This document shows positions 16,234 through 25,639 of a stretch of 28,622 bases of DNA, in pieces. Position 1 is the first letter of the stretch. Every line of letters begins with the position of its first letter. Source of the stretch: Bacteroidales bacterium (GTDB lineage: Bacteria > Bacteroidota > Bacteroidia > Bacteroidales > F082); the NCBI GenBank assembly GCA_900769945.1, contig CAAGIO010000035.1, positions 1 through 28,622 on the forward strand, given 5' to 3'. The translations under genes and the position numbers were made by a program. The notes beneath the pieces were generated by a model. It ran no database searches and was not told the origin of the DNA. It was given only the letters and a program-made list of their open reading frames with translations.

Positions 16234-16791
16234 TCATTCTAAATTAAAACATCCGGACACTTTGCCGACCATTCCGCGGTAGAAGTTCTCTATTGTAACC
16301 CAGTCTTTATCAAAGTCTCCCGACGGATAGAGCACCGGGCCGAAGCCGCATTTTTTAGTTTTAAAGTCCATAAAGCCAAGTATAACAGGCACTTCTGCCA
16401 TCTCGGCGATATAATAGAAGCCGCGTTTCCATCTCTCAACTCTCTTGCGGGTGCCTTCAGGAGTGATAACGATATTCAGCTCATCATATTGTTTGAAGAG
16501 GGCTGCGGTTTTTATTATCATCGTATTGCCCTTGCTCCTATCGACGGGTATGCCGCCCATCTTCACAAGGATGCCACGTAGCAAGGGGTTCTTGAAGAAC
16601 TCTTGTTTTATCAAGAACTTCACGGGGCGGCCTTCGTTCCAGAAGAAGCAGCGTCCAATGATGAAGTCCTCAATGCTTGTGTGTGGTGCGGAGATAACAA
16701 TGCTTTTCTTCACTCCCTCCGGGAATCTTCCCACTATAGTCCACCCTCTCAACTTGAGGTATGTCCTTCCAAACCATTTCTTAAATCCCAT
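16234..16791 (-). CDS. PlsC-family lysophospholipid acyltransferase
   Basis: Predicted to transfer an acyl group to a lysophospholipid or similar acceptor at the inner membrane. It carries the HX4D catalytic motif (His37 and Asp42 in APHTSIED), the GGIPVDRS motif at 79-86, and the acceptor-phosphate motif TPEGTRKR at 110-117. At 185 residues it is short and has no N-terminal membrane helix, unlike typical PlsC of about 240. It belongs to the compact subgroup common in Bacteroidota, whose true acceptor (phosphatidic acid pathway or an aminolipid) is uncertain. It is separated by 1 base from dnaX upstream and from the M23 gene downstream. Confidence 0.88.
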   Translation of the reverse strand: MGFKKWFGRTYLKLRGWTIVGRFPEGVKKSIVISAPHTSIEDFIIGRCFFWNEGRPVKFLIKQEFFKNPLLRGILVKMGGIPVDRSKGNTMIIKTAALFKQYDELNIVITPEGTRKRVERWKRGFYYIAEMAEVPVILGFMDFKTKKCGFGPVLYPSGDFDKDWVTIENFYRGMVGKVSGCFNLE

Positions 16792-16792
16792 T

Positions 16793-18568
16793 CTATACTT
16801 CTATTTCAAGTTTAAGGCCTTTCATCAAGGTCAGTAAATTAGGGTTTGCCTCGGCCATCTTTTCAAAACGGCTTCTATCGGTGTAGGCTATCTCATCGAC
16901 AGGATGCTCAACAATATGATAGACAAGCTCGAAGCAGTTGTTGTCAAGCTCCTTGATAAGATGTTCGCGCAACAGCCCAATATTGTTCATGTCTCTTGCC
17001 ACCAAGGAGTTATCTATCTGATAATGAATCTTATTTCCTTCAAGCGTGGGTTGATATTTCCCGATGCCAGCCACGAAGCTCGGCGATTTCTCCTTATTAA
17101 TATCGACGAACTTCTTCCACGCGGCGGCCAACATCTCAACCGTAAAAGGGTTGTTGCGGGTCTCCTCACGCACTTCTACTGTCTTCTGTTCCTCCACGCT
17201 ATCGTTGATCGAGAGGGTCCCTGTCTTCTTCATTCTCCCTACCACTCGTGCAGGCTGCGGCGTGGCATCCGGCTGTTGCATCTGTTGCACCGGCTGCTGC
17301 GCAGGCTGGTATGTCGGGGCCTGCGTAGGCTTGGAGTATTGGGGCGCGTTTTGCTGCACCGGCTGCTGATAACTTGGCGGCATCATTGACTGTCGCATCT
17401 GCTGTTGCATAACACCTTGATTTGTCTGCTGTTGCATAACCGGTGGCACCGGCTGTGAGGCGACAGGCTGCTGTACTGCCATAGGCATAGTCATCTTCAA
17501 GACGGCGATTTCGAGATGCAGACGTTTATTGTTAGCGTTACGGAAATTCAGGTCACATTCATTTGCGACATCTAAAGCTTTTAGCAGGAAGGTGTTAGTA
17601 CACAACGACGCTTGCTGGGCGTAACGCGACTTCAGTTGTCCGCTGACCTCCATGATGCCGATGACGCGTGGGTCCTTGCCAAGAAGGAGGTTACGCAGAT
17701 GCGACGCCATGCCTTGGATAAAGTGCTGTGGGTCAAAGCCCTTGCTGATGACATCGTTGATAAGCAGCAGTATTGAGTTGACGTCATTTGCGAGAATATA
17801 ATCTACCATCTTGAAATAATAGTCACAGTCGAGGACGTTAAGGTTCTCGATAACATCGTGGTAGGTGATATTATTTCCGGAGAAGCTCACCATCTGGTCG
17901 AATATTGACAGAGCGTCGCGGAGGGCGCCGTCAGCCTTTTGTGCTATGACATTGAGGGCGTCCTCATCGGCGGTGACGCCTTCTTTAGAGGCTATGTTCT
18001 GAAGATGTGATGTGATATCCTCGACAGTGATACGTTTGAAATCAAAAATCTGGCATCTTGACAAGATTGTTGGCAGGATTTTATGTTTCTCGGTGGTGGC
18101 GAGGATAAACTTCGCATAGGTAGGAGGTTCTTCCAAGGTCTTAAGGAAGGCGTTGAAGGCAGCACCCGACAGCATGTGTACCTCATCGATGATATACACT
18201 TTATATTGGCCTATCTGAGGAGGGATGCGCACCTGTTCGATAAGGGCGCGTATATCGTCAACGCCGCTGTTTGATGCGGCATCGAGCTCAAAGATATTGA
18301 ATGAGGCGTTATTATTAAAACTCACGCACGACTCGCATTCATTACACGCCTCCATATCGGGTGTTGGGTGTAAGCAGTTGATAGTCTTAGCCATGATACG
18401 GGCGCAAGTGGTCTTGCCCACGCCTCTTGGTCCGCAGAAAAGGAAGGCCTGTGCGAGGGTGTTATTCCTTATGGCGTTCTGCAGAGTGGAAGTGATGGCG
18501 TGTTGTCCGACGACACTTTGGAACGTCGCGGGCCTGTATTTACGCGCGGATACTATGAAATTTTCCAT
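16793..18568 (-). CDS. dnaX: DNA polymerase III subunit gamma/tau
   Basis: Clamp-loader ATPase of the replicative polymerase. Walker A is GPRGVGKTT (46-54). A zinc module follows with Cys65, Cys75, Cys78 and Cys81. Walker B is YIIDEVHM, and the SRC sensor is LSRCQIF. Domain III follows to about residue 365. A linker of about 80 residues, extremely rich in Q, P and M (370-450), joins a C-terminal domain that should bind the polymerase and helicase, so this is a tau-length product. I saw no obvious A-rich slippage site. A weak -7 element (TACTTTTA at 18602-18595) precedes the ATG. It heads the run dnaX-plsC-M23-rseP. Confidence 0.96.
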   Translation of the reverse strand: MENFIVSARKYRPATFQSVVGQHAITSTLQNAIRNNTLAQAFLFCGPRGVGKTTCARIMAKTINCLHPTPDMEACNECESCVSFNNNASFNIFELDAASNSGVDDIRALIEQVRIPPQIGQYKVYIIDEVHMLSGAAFNAFLKTLEEPPTYAKFILATTEKHKILPTILSRCQIFDFKRITVEDITSHLQNIASKEGVTADEDALNVIAQKADGALRDALSIFDQMVSFSGNNITYHDVIENLNVLDCDYYFKMVDYILANDVNSILLLINDVISKGFDPQHFIQGMASHLRNLLLGKDPRVIGIMEVSGQLKSRYAQQASLCTNTFLLKALDVANECDLNFRNANNKRLHLEIAVLKMTMPMAVQQPVASQPVPPVMQQQTNQGVMQQQMRQSMMPPSYQQPVQQNAPQYSKPTQAPTYQPAQQPVQQMQQPDATPQPARVVGRMKKTGTLSINDSVEEQKTVEVREETRNNPFTVEMLAAAWKKFVDINKEKSPSFVAGIGKYQPTLEGNKIHYQIDNSLVARDMNNIGLLREHLIKELDNNCFELVYHIVEHPVDEIAYTDRSRFEKMAEANPNLLTLMKGLKLEIEV

Positions 18569-18679
18569 CTGTACTCAGCTTTTTATTCAGCTTGTAAAAG
18601 TACAAACATTTTCCCAATAATTCTTATCTCTCGCTTAATTTTTTAAGAAAACGTTTTAAGACGAGGGCTTAGGCAGCTG

Positions 18680-20146
18680 TTATTGCAAGTGTAAAGAGTT
18701 CTGTTTGTTATGTTTTTTCAATGAGAAGACGAAGCGTAATCCGCCGCCTTCACGATTATTGACGGAGATAGTGCCACCATGGAACTGCACGGCGTGTTTC
18801 ACGATGGCGAGACCGAGGCCTGTGCCCCCCTTCTTACGCGAGCGTCCTTTGTCAACCCTATAGAAACGCTCGAAGAGATGCGGCAGCTGTGACTCTTCCA
18901 CGCCATGCCCGTCGTCTTCAAAACAGATGACACATCGGTCTGCATCGTTCTCAAGCAGCACGATATTGATATTCTTCCCACCAGAATATGCCATTGCGTT
19001 ATCGGTGAGGTTACTGAAGATGGAGCCGATGAGCGACATATTGCCCTCAATCTCCACCCTATCCTTAAAGTCAACATGCAGGGCCATTCGTTCCTCTTCG
19101 GGCATGAGTTCAAGCTCATTACCTATGCCGTTGATGATGTCGTTAAGTACAATATCCTCTATTCCAATAAGTTGGCTGCCGTCCTCCATACGTGTTATCA
19201 GGGAGACGTCATCAAGGAGGCGGCGCAACCGGTTATTGTTGACATAGCATCGCTCTATCAGCTCCTGGCGTTTCTCATCGCTAAGCTTGATGCCCGACAA
19301 CAAAGTCTCAAGGCATACTTGAAGAGCGGCCACGGGAGTTTTCAACTCATGATTGATATTGTTTGTAAGGTCCTTCTTTATCCGGATCTTCTCTTCTTCC
19401 TCTCGCATTGCCGCCTCGTGCGCCACATCTCTGTCAACGATAGTCTGCTGCCATTGGGAATAGAGCCTAACGATATGATTTGAAATAGAGCCGAGTTCAT
19501 CGTTAGGGAACATCTCGTCCTCATCGAACGGCTCTCCCTTCTCGGCCTTCGCTGCAAAACGATTAAGTCGCTCAATATTCTCGCCGAGCCTCTTTGATGC
19601 GAAATAGCCTATCACGCTCATTATCATGCTGATAGCAATCATCACCACGAGGAACGACCAGTCGGTCTTCAAAAGCTCGCGCAAGGTGTCGTTGAAAGGT
19701 ATGGCGGTACGCACTATCACACGATCACCTTTTGTGGCTGAATAGAAATATTTGCGTCCGTCACTCGACGACTGTCGTTCGATATAATAGCCCGAACCAT
19801 TCTTCATTGCGCCCGCCACCTCTGGTCTATCACGATGATTATCAAGAGAGTCAGTAGGAATCATATTATCATAAACCACGGCTCCGGAGAGTGCGATGAT
19901 GGTGATACGCAGTTCGGGAAAAGGTTGTTCGTGAGTAGCGATATAAGTCTCGAAAGGCAGGCCTTCCTCTACTATCTCAAGAAGGCTGCTGTTATATAGC
20001 TGCAGCTGGGCATTAAGGAAATTGGACTTATACTGTTTTTCACGCATATATTGGAACACTATGAAGCACAGCACCATAGTCCATGAGAAAATGAGGAGGA
20101 AGAGGAAGAGCCTCTTATGATAAGATATTTTAATCGCGGAAGCCAT
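18680..20146 (-). CDS. phoR: Sensor histidine kinase, PhoR-like
   Basis: Inner-membrane sensor of a two-component pair. Membrane helices lie at about residues 13-32 and 163-182 and enclose a periplasmic sensor domain of about 130 residues. A HAMP-like/coiled-coil linker follows. The phospho-accepting His266 is in NHELKTP, and the ATPase motifs are NLTDNAMAY (N box), EDDGHGV (G1) and GGTGLGLAIVKH (G2). I chose the ATG at 20146; the TTG at 20152 is also in frame. It overlaps the regulator gene by 17 bases. The PhoR role is inferred from the divergent pst operon. A phosphate-specific role is likely, but other signals are possible. Confidence 0.85.
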   Translation of the reverse strand: MASAIKISYHKRLFLFLLIFSWTMVLCFIVFQYMREKQYKSNFLNAQLQLYNSSLLEIVEEGLPFETYIATHEQPFPELRITIIALSGAVVYDNMIPTDSLDNHRDRPEVAGAMKNGSGYYIERQSSSDGRKYFYSATKGDRVIVRTAIPFNDTLRELLKTDWSFLVVMIAISMIMSVIGYFASKRLGENIERLNRFAAKAEKGEPFDEDEMFPNDELGSISNHIVRLYSQWQQTIVDRDVAHEAAMREEEEKIRIKKDLTNNINHELKTPVAALQVCLETLLSGIKLSDEKRQELIERCYVNNNRLRRLLDDVSLITRMEDGSQLIGIEDIVLNDIINGIGNELELMPEEERMALHVDFKDRVEIEGNMSLIGSIFSNLTDNAMAYSGGKNINIVLLENDADRCVICFEDDGHGVEESQLPHLFERFYRVDKGRSRKKGGTGLGLAIVKHAVQFHGGTISVNNREGGGLRFVFSLKKHNKQNSLHLQ

Positions 20147-20825
20147 AACCAAATCCGGAGCGTGTTACAATATAGGAGCTATATTCGCCTATCTTAGCGC
20201 GCAGACGTGTGATATTCACGTCGATGGTACGGTCAAGGACGACGACCTCATCGCTCCATACGCGGCTAAGTATCTGCTCACGTGAGCAGATCTTACCACG
20301 GTTAGAGATGAGATAGGCAAGCAGCTCGAACTCTTTCCTTGCGAGTTTCACCTCCACGCCGTCAACAGTGCAGCGTTTAAACTCAAGGTCGAGGACAAGG
20401 CCATCGACTTGAAGAACATTTGGCCGCTCGTTATTAGAAGCAGCCTTGTGCGCAGAGGCACGACGCAACACGCTTTTCACCCTCGCAACGACATTACGCA
20501 CAGTATAAGGCTTCACTATGTAGTCATCAGCCCCAAGGTTAAGACCCATGACCATGTCGTCCTCTGTATCGCGCGCAGTACAAAATATTATAGGTATATC
20601 GGCGGTTGAGACGTCCGCCTTCATCATCTTCGCCATCTTGATGCCGCTAATCTCACCCATCATAATATCAAGAAGGATAAGAGAATAACGCTTCAGGTCG
20701 TATGACAAGGCCTGCTCTGCACTAAAAGCAGTATCGACATCATAGCCCTCATTCTCAAGGTTTAGCTTAAGGACCTCGCATAATGTCTCCTCGTCATCTA
20801 CAATTAAAATACGTTCCGATTCCAT
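20130..20825 (-). CDS. phoB: OmpR/PhoB-family response regulator
   Basis: DNA-binding response regulator of 231 residues. The receiver domain (1-118) has the acidic pair Asp10/Asp11, phospho-acceptor Asp53 in LILLDIMM and Lys105 in IVKPYT. The winged-helix domain (about 130-230) ends in RLRAKIGE...ITRSGFGYGFRD-type sequence (here VTRSGFGYGF). I place the start at the ATG at 20825; a reading 24 bases longer would begin inside the -7 promoter element at 20847-20854. It shares an operon with the histidine kinase. The assignment to PhoB rests on its divergence from the porin-pst operon. Confidence 0.87.
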   Translation of the reverse strand: MESERILIVDDEETLCEVLKLNLENEGYDVDTAFSAEQALSYDLKRYSLILLDIMMGEISGIKMAKMMKADVSTADIPIIFCTARDTEDDMVMGLNLGADDYIVKPYTVRNVVARVKSVLRRASAHKAASNNERPNVLQVDGLVLDLEFKRCTVDGVEVKLARKEFELLAYLISNRGKICSREQILSRVWSDEVVVLDRTIDVNITRLRAKIGEYSSYIVTRSGFGYGFRD

Positions 20826-20846
20826 AATCATACATATTAATCCATG

Positions 20847-20854
20847 CAAAGGTA
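20847..20854 (-). promoter_or_regulatory. -7 promoter element (TACCTTTG) for the two-component operon
   Basis: Exact minus-strand TAnnTTTG, ending 21 bases before the regulator ATG. No clean -33 TTTG is found, which is common for activator-dependent promoters. The position fixes the regulator start. Confidence 0.55.
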
Positions 20855-20880
20855 CAAGAAAAATAATATTAAGATGAGCT

Positions 20881-20912
20881 TTTGTTACAACATTTAATAA
20901 AAATGTAACAAA
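20881..20912. promoter_or_regulatory. Perfect 9-bp inverted repeat TTTGTTACA-N14-TGTAACAAA
   Basis: It lies in the 181-base divergent region between the regulator and the porin-pst operon. Related half-sites recur on the plus strand at 20925-20931 (TTTAACA) and 20959-20965 (TGTAACG). They recall the TTAACA-type repeats bound by PhoP/PhoB regulators in other phyla, so this is a candidate Pho operator. That link is inference. Confidence 0.4.
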
Positions 20913-20973
20913 GAATAAGGAAGTTTTAACACAAGACTAATCATTTTGAAACATTCATGTAACGATAAGTCCT

Positions 20974-20981
20974 CACTTTTG
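20974..20981 (+). promoter_or_regulatory. Probable -7 element (CACTTTTG) for the porin-pst operon
   Basis: One mismatch to TAnnTTTG, ending 25 bases before the porin ATG. A TTTG at 20945-20948 lies 25 bases upstream, too far for a good -33. A weak promoter next to operator-like repeats fits a gene that needs an activator. Confidence 0.4.
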
Positions 20982-21006
20982 CAGTACAAAAAAAATACAA
21001 AACACA

Positions 21007-21987
21007 ATGAAGAAAAGCATTATCATGGCAGGGTTATTAGCCTGCATCGGCTTATCAGCCACAGCACAAGAAGTGAAGACAGAGAAACTTGAAGGCAAAC
21101 CTATCATCCAAGTGTTCAGCAACTTCCACACAGGATTTGGAGACAAGGCAGACAACCTCGGCTTCGAGTTAGAGCGTTCATACCTCGGTTATCAGCAGGA
21201 AATCGGAAAAGGACTGTCAGTGAAGGCTGTTATGGACATCGGCAAGTCATCGAGCGTTGACGACTACCAGAGGATTGCATACATAAAGAACGCTTTGATA
21301 CAGTGGAAGAGCGGCAGCTTCACACTCAACGGAGGTCTCATCTCAACCACACAGTTCAATTTCCAAGAGAAGTTCTGGGGATACCGCTACATCATGAAGT
21401 CATTCCAAGACATGTACAAATTCGGTAGCAGCGCTGACTTAGGTTTGTCGGCAGCATATAAGATAACAGATTGGCTCTCAGCAGACGCCATCATTGTCAA
21501 CGGAGAAGGATACAAGAAGATACAGAAGAAGAACGGTCTCAACTACGGCTTGGGAGTCACCATCTCACCTATTAAGAACCTGCAGATAAGACTGTACGGC
21601 GGATTGAACGAGAACGTGGAAGAAGGAAAGAAGGACATCATCAACGCAGCGGCATTCATCGGTTATAAATGCAAGGCATTCTCACTCGGAGCCGAGTACA
21701 ACTACCTGAAGAACAGCGGATATAACGACGGTGATGACCTTTACGGCTTCTCAGCATACGCTTCAGTAAAGGTGGCAAAATCCACAGACATCTACGCAAG
21801 ATTTGACGATTTAAACTCAAAAGACGACTTCAACATTGCCAAGGACGAGTCAGCAGCAATACTCGGAGCTCAGTTCAAGGTAGGAAAGAACGTTAAGATC
21901 GCTCCTAACTTCAGGATGAACATGCCAAAGGCTGATGGCGTAAAAGACTATTACTCAGCATATATTAACTTCTATTTCGGATTATAA
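21007..21987 (+). CDS. Outer-membrane porin, phosphate-selective OprP-like
   Basis: Predicted β-barrel that lets phosphate through the outer membrane. A signal peptide spans about residues 1-20 (IIMAGLLACIGLSATA-Q). The mature protein has alternating β-strands throughout, many Lys residues, and a terminal aromatic strand (YYSAYINFYFGL) typical of barrel assembly. At 326 residues it is shorter than Pseudomonas OprP but similar to porins linked with pst operons in Bacteroidota. It is the first gene before pstS (33-base gap) and divergent from the PhoBR-like pair. Phosphate selectivity is inferred from this context. Confidence 0.8.
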   Translation: MKKSIIMAGLLACIGLSATAQEVKTEKLEGKPIIQVFSNFHTGFGDKADNLGFELERSYLGYQQEIGKGLSVKAVMDIGKSSSVDDYQRIAYIKNALIQWKSGSFTLNGGLISTTQFNFQEKFWGYRYIMKSFQDMYKFGSSADLGLSAAYKITDWLSADAIIVNGEGYKKIQKKNGLNYGLGVTISPIKNLQIRLYGGLNENVEEGKKDIINAAAFIGYKCKAFSLGAEYNYLKNSGYNDGDDLYGFSAYASVKVAKSTDIYARFDDLNSKDDFNIAKDESAAILGAQFKVGKNVKIAPNFRMNMPKADGVKDYYSAYINFYFGL

Positions 21988-22020
21988 ACAAGAATAATTA
22001 ACTTTAAAAAAATAAACAAA

Positions 22021-23079
22021 ATGAAGAAGATTTTTATGTCAATGATGACATTATTGATTGCACTCGCCTTATCATCATGTGGCGAAGGCGCAAAAGAGGC
22101 AAGGAAAGCACAACAGTTATCAGGAGCGGGAGCTACATTCCCATTGCCATTCTACAACGTGGTATTCGAGGAGTTCTCAAAGGTCAATGGTGATGTGGTG
22201 GCATACGGCGGCATTGGTTCCGGCGGTGGTGTACGTAACCTTAAGGATAAGATTGTTGACTTCGCTGGCAGCGACGCATTCCTTTCCGACAAAGACATGG
22301 CAGAGATGCCAGCAGTAATACACGTCCCTACATGTATGGGAGCCGTTGTCTTGGCCTACAACCTTGATGGTGTTAAGAACCTCAACCTTTCAGGAGAGAT
22401 TATCGCTGACATCTTCGCAGGAGAGATTAAGAAATGGAACGACCCACGCATCGCAGCGATGAACCCTAACGAGGCACTTCCGGATACCGACATCATCCCA
22501 GTGTATCGTTCCGACGGCTCAGGCACAACCTTTGTCTTCACCGACTATCTTACAAAAGTCAGCAAGAACTGGGCAGCAAAATACGGCGCAGGCAAATCCG
22601 TAAACTTCCCTGCGGGACAGGCTGCTAAAGGTAATCCAGGAGTAGCCGGCATCATCTCACAGACAAAGAACTCCATCGGTTATGTAGGTTCAGAATACGC
22701 CTTTGCGCAGAAGATACCTTTTGCAAAGATCGAGAACAGCCGTGGTGAGATTATTGAGCCATCATCAGCATCAATCTCTGCCGCAGCATCAGGAGAGATG
22801 CCAGCCGACACACGCACATCTATCACCAACTCAGACGCATCAGGAGCATATCCAATCAGCTGCTTCACATGGATCATCATCTACAAAGAGCAGAACTACT
22901 CCGACAGGACAAAAGACCAGGCCGTTGCCACCCTCGACTTGCTGAAGTACATTCTTTCAGACGAGGCACAAAGCATCACCAAAGAGGTTCATTACGCACC
23001 ACTTCCGGCAAAAGCCAAAGAGCTTAGCATGAAGAACCTCAAGACCGTGACATATAACGGCACAGCAATACTGCAATAA
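22021..23079 (+). CDS. pstS: Phosphate ABC transporter substrate-binding lipoprotein PstS
   Basis: Binds phosphate in the periplasm and passes it to PstCA. The lipoprotein signal ends at LSSC (Cys20). The mature part begins with the family motif GAGATFPLPFYNVVFEEF. The phosphate-loop regions are YGGIGSGGGVRNL, DFAGSDAFLSD and YRSDGSGTTFVFTDYL, and the C-terminal third has KNSIGYVGSEYA. The 352-residue length is normal. It starts 33 bases after the porin stop and ends 8 bases before pstC. Confidence 0.95.
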   Translation: MKKIFMSMMTLLIALALSSCGEGAKEARKAQQLSGAGATFPLPFYNVVFEEFSKVNGDVVAYGGIGSGGGVRNLKDKIVDFAGSDAFLSDKDMAEMPAVIHVPTCMGAVVLAYNLDGVKNLNLSGEIIADIFAGEIKKWNDPRIAAMNPNEALPDTDIIPVYRSDGSGTTFVFTDYLTKVSKNWAAKYGAGKSVNFPAGQAAKGNPGVAGIISQTKNSIGYVGSEYAFAQKIPFAKIENSRGEIIEPSSASISAAASGEMPADTRTSITNSDASGAYPISCFTWIIIYKEQNYSDRTKDQAVATLDLLKYILSDEAQSITKEVHYAPLPAKAKELSMKNLKTVTYNGTAILQ

Positions 23080-23087
23080 CAATCGAT

Positions 23088-23945
23088 ATGAGCGATAAGA
23101 TATACAAAACAATTATTTTCATCGCATCAGTAACGGTGCCTATAGTATGCGCAGGCATAATATATGCACTCGTTACTGATGCATTTGATGCTTTCGACCA
23201 TTTCGGGTTCTTCAACTTCTTAACATCTGCGGATTGGAGCTACACCGAGGGCGACGAGCATTATGGTGCGCTACCGTTTGTGACAGGCACGCTGCTCACC
23301 ACGTTGTTAGCGTTATTGTTCTGCATACCCTTCTCACTGCCTGTGGCATTATTCACGGGAGAGTATTTCAAAGGCACAAAGGTCGCCGGCATCCTTGCCA
23401 CTGTCACCGACCTTCTGGCGGGCATACCGTCGGTAATCTATGGATTATGGGGGTTCTACACCTTACGTCCTCTTATTATCGCGCTGAACATCTCACCACA
23501 AGGCTCCGGCATACTAACCGCATCGTTAGTGTTAGCGATAATGATAGTGCCTTACGCTGCATCGTTGAGCGCAGAGTTCATCAAGATGGTGCCTAACGAG
23601 TTGAAAGAGAGCGCATACAGTCTTGGGGCGACACGAGCCGAGGTCGTAAGACGCGTCATCTTCCCTGTTGCCGGCTCAGGAATATTCTCGTCCTTCGTGT
23701 TAGCTATAGGACGTGCCTTGGGCGAGACGATGACCGTGACAATGCTCATAGGAAACACCAACAACCTGCCCGAGTCAATAACATCGACCGGCAACTCCAT
23801 GGCATCTATCATTGCCAACCAGTTCGGAGAGGCCGACGGGCTGCGTCTCTCATCACTGATAGCCATAGGACTTATATTGTTCCTTATCACGGCAGTAATT
23901 AATATGGTAGGAAAATTCATGATCAAGCGAGCAAGAATCTCATAA
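23088..23945 (+). CDS. pstC: Phosphate ABC transporter permease PstC
   Basis: One half of the membrane channel. About six hydrophobic helices are seen, the first near residues 8-28. After the second helix come the cytoplasmic GEYFKGTKVAGIL segment and the ABC-contact (EAA-type) loop: ELKESAYSLGATRAEVVRRVIFP around 167-190, then GRALGETMTVTM. Length 285, typical. The ATG is 8 bases after pstS, and the stop is 2 bases before the pstA start. Confidence 0.94.
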   Translation: MSDKIYKTIIFIASVTVPIVCAGIIYALVTDAFDAFDHFGFFNFLTSADWSYTEGDEHYGALPFVTGTLLTTLLALLFCIPFSLPVALFTGEYFKGTKVAGILATVTDLLAGIPSVIYGLWGFYTLRPLIIALNISPQGSGILTASLVLAIMIVPYAASLSAEFIKMVPNELKESAYSLGATRAEVVRRVIFPVAGSGIFSSFVLAIGRALGETMTVTMLIGNTNNLPESITSTGNSMASIIANQFGEADGLRLSSLIAIGLILFLITAVINMVGKFMIKRARIS

Positions 23946-23947
23946 AT

Positions 23948-24814
23948 ATGATTAACATCTCAACAAAACAAAGAAAAGTAAAAGACAAGCTGATGTTATG
24001 GGGCATCTGCTTCTTCGCCGCACTCACGGCGGTACCGTTGTTCGCCATACTGTTAGAGGTGCTGTTCAGGGGATACGACCAGCTGTCGTGGCAGTTCTTC
24101 ACCGAGCCTACGCCGACAGCGTACAAGGCGATGAAGGCGATAGAAGCGGGAGAGCCTATCCCAGGCGGCATTGCCAACGGCATCATTGGCACCATGATAA
24201 TATTGAGCATGGCAGTGGTGGTGGCCGTCCCTATCGGCATCTTATGCGGGGCATTCCTCGCGGAGAACAGCAAGAAACGTTATGCACAGGTGGTAAGCTA
24301 CCTCACCGACCTGCTTCAAGGCACCCCGTCGGTAATCATTGGCATCATAACATATATCTGGGTTGTAGTCCCAATGAAGGGTTACTCGGCAATAGCCGGA
24401 AGCGTGGCGTTAGCCATCATGATGCTGCCGCTCATCATCCGCTCCACGGAGGAGACTTTGCGGATCTTACCCGCATCGCTCAAAGAGGCAGGACTCGCCT
24501 TAGGTGGAAACAAAGCACGTGTCATGCTCAAGGTGCAGCTGCCAGCAGCATTCGGCGGAATTTTCACAGGCATACTCCTCGCCATCTCAAGAGTAATAGG
24601 CGAGACAGCACCGCTGATGTTCACAGCATTAGGATGCTCAGTGATACGGTGGAGCATCGACAAGCCTATCTCGGCAGTGCCACTACAGATTTGGGAGTTC
24701 TTCAATGACCCTTACCTGCAAGACCTCGTCTGGGGCGCATCGCTGTTCCTCTTACTATTCGTTCTATCATTAAATCTTATAGCAAATTATCTTTCAAAAA
24801 AATGGAATCAGTAA
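23948..24814 (+). CDS. pstA: Phosphate ABC transporter permease PstA
   Basis: Second half of the membrane channel, 288 residues with about six helices. Seen motifs are GGIANGIIGTMIILSMAVVV near 75-95, the TDLLQGTPSVIIGI segment, the coupling loop SLKEAGLALGGNKARVMLKVQLP around 177-199, and RVIGETAPLMFTA. It starts 2 bases after pstC. Its 3' end overlaps pstB by 13 bases, so translation of the two is coupled. Confidence 0.94.
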   Translation: MINISTKQRKVKDKLMLWGICFFAALTAVPLFAILLEVLFRGYDQLSWQFFTEPTPTAYKAMKAIEAGEPIPGGIANGIIGTMIILSMAVVVAVPIGILCGAFLAENSKKRYAQVVSYLTDLLQGTPSVIIGIITYIWVVVPMKGYSAIAGSVALAIMMLPLIIRSTEETLRILPASLKEAGLALGGNKARVMLKVQLPAAFGGIFTGILLAISRVIGETAPLMFTALGCSVIRWSIDKPISAVPLQIWEFFNDPYLQDLVWGASLFLLLFVLSLNLIANYLSKKWNQ

Positions 24815-25569
24815 AACCAATACTTGAGTTTAAAAACACTTGTGTATCATACACCAAACAGACGATGGCGGTGAAATACGTCTCTGCTTCTATTGAGAGC
24901 AACACCATCACGTCAATCATGGGACCTTCGGGCTGCGGCAAAAGCACACTGCTGCGCGCGGTGAACCTAATGCACAACCTATACCCAAACATTATTGTTG
25001 ACGGAGATATACTGTTGAACGGAAATAACATCCTAAACATGGAGCCTATCGATGTGCGCCGACATATAGGCATGGTGTTCCAACGCCCTACGCCTTTCCC
25101 AACGATGAGTATTTACGAGAACGTCCTTGCTGGCTTCACACTCAACGGCATACACCTGTCAAAGGCAGAAAAAGACGCTACGGTGGAACGCTGCCTGAAG
25201 AGCGTCGCTTTATGGGAAGAGGTGAAAGAGGTGCTGAATAAAAAAGGTACATTCCTCTCAGGAGGACAACAACAAAGGCTTTGCATAGCACGCGCATTGG
25301 CAATGAAGCCCGACATACTGCTCATGGACGAGCCAACATCAGCACTCGACCCCATAGCAACAAAACACATAGAAGGTCTTCTCACAGAACTGCAGAAAGA
25401 AGTCACCATACTCATAGTGACACACAACATGGGACAAGCCATGAGAATATCATCACGGTCTATGTTCATGTACCTCGGCGAGTTAATAGAATATGACGAG
25501 ACGTCTAAGATGTTTACAAACCCCACCGACGAACGCACCAAGGCTTATCTCACAGGAAAGATGGGATAA
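24802..25569 (+). CDS. pstB: Phosphate ABC transporter ATPase PstB
   Basis: ATPase that powers phosphate import. Motifs in order: Walker A GPSGCGKST (41-49), Q loop VFQRPTPFP (92-100), ABC signature LSGGQQQ (152-158), Walker B ILLMDEP (172-178), D loop SALDP, and H loop THNM. The 255-residue length is normal. It overlaps pstA by 13 bases. The usual next gene, phoU, is absent; a terminator follows 26 bases after the stop. Confidence 0.96.
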   Translation: MESVKPILEFKNTCVSYTKQTMAVKYVSASIESNTITSIMGPSGCGKSTLLRAVNLMHNLYPNIIVDGDILLNGNNILNMEPIDVRRHIGMVFQRPTPFPTMSIYENVLAGFTLNGIHLSKAEKDATVERCLKSVALWEEVKEVLNKKGTFLSGGQQQRLCIARALAMKPDILLMDEPTSALDPIATKHIEGLLTELQKEVTILIVTHNMGQAMRISSRSMFMYLGELIEYDETSKMFTNPTDERTKAYLTGKMG

Positions 25570-25595
25570 GAGAAAGAGAGATTCTTTCTATATAT

Positions 25596-25634
25596 ATCCG
25601 CAATGCGAGCAAGCACTGCGGATTTGTTTTTTTT
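25596..25634 (+). terminator. Rho-independent terminator of the porin-pst operon
   Basis: The stem ATCCGCA (25596-25602) pairs with TGCGGAT (25617-25623), with an inner GC/GC pair, and is followed by TTGTTTTTTTT. It closes the operon after pstB. Confidence 0.88.
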
Positions 25635-25639
25635 GAATT

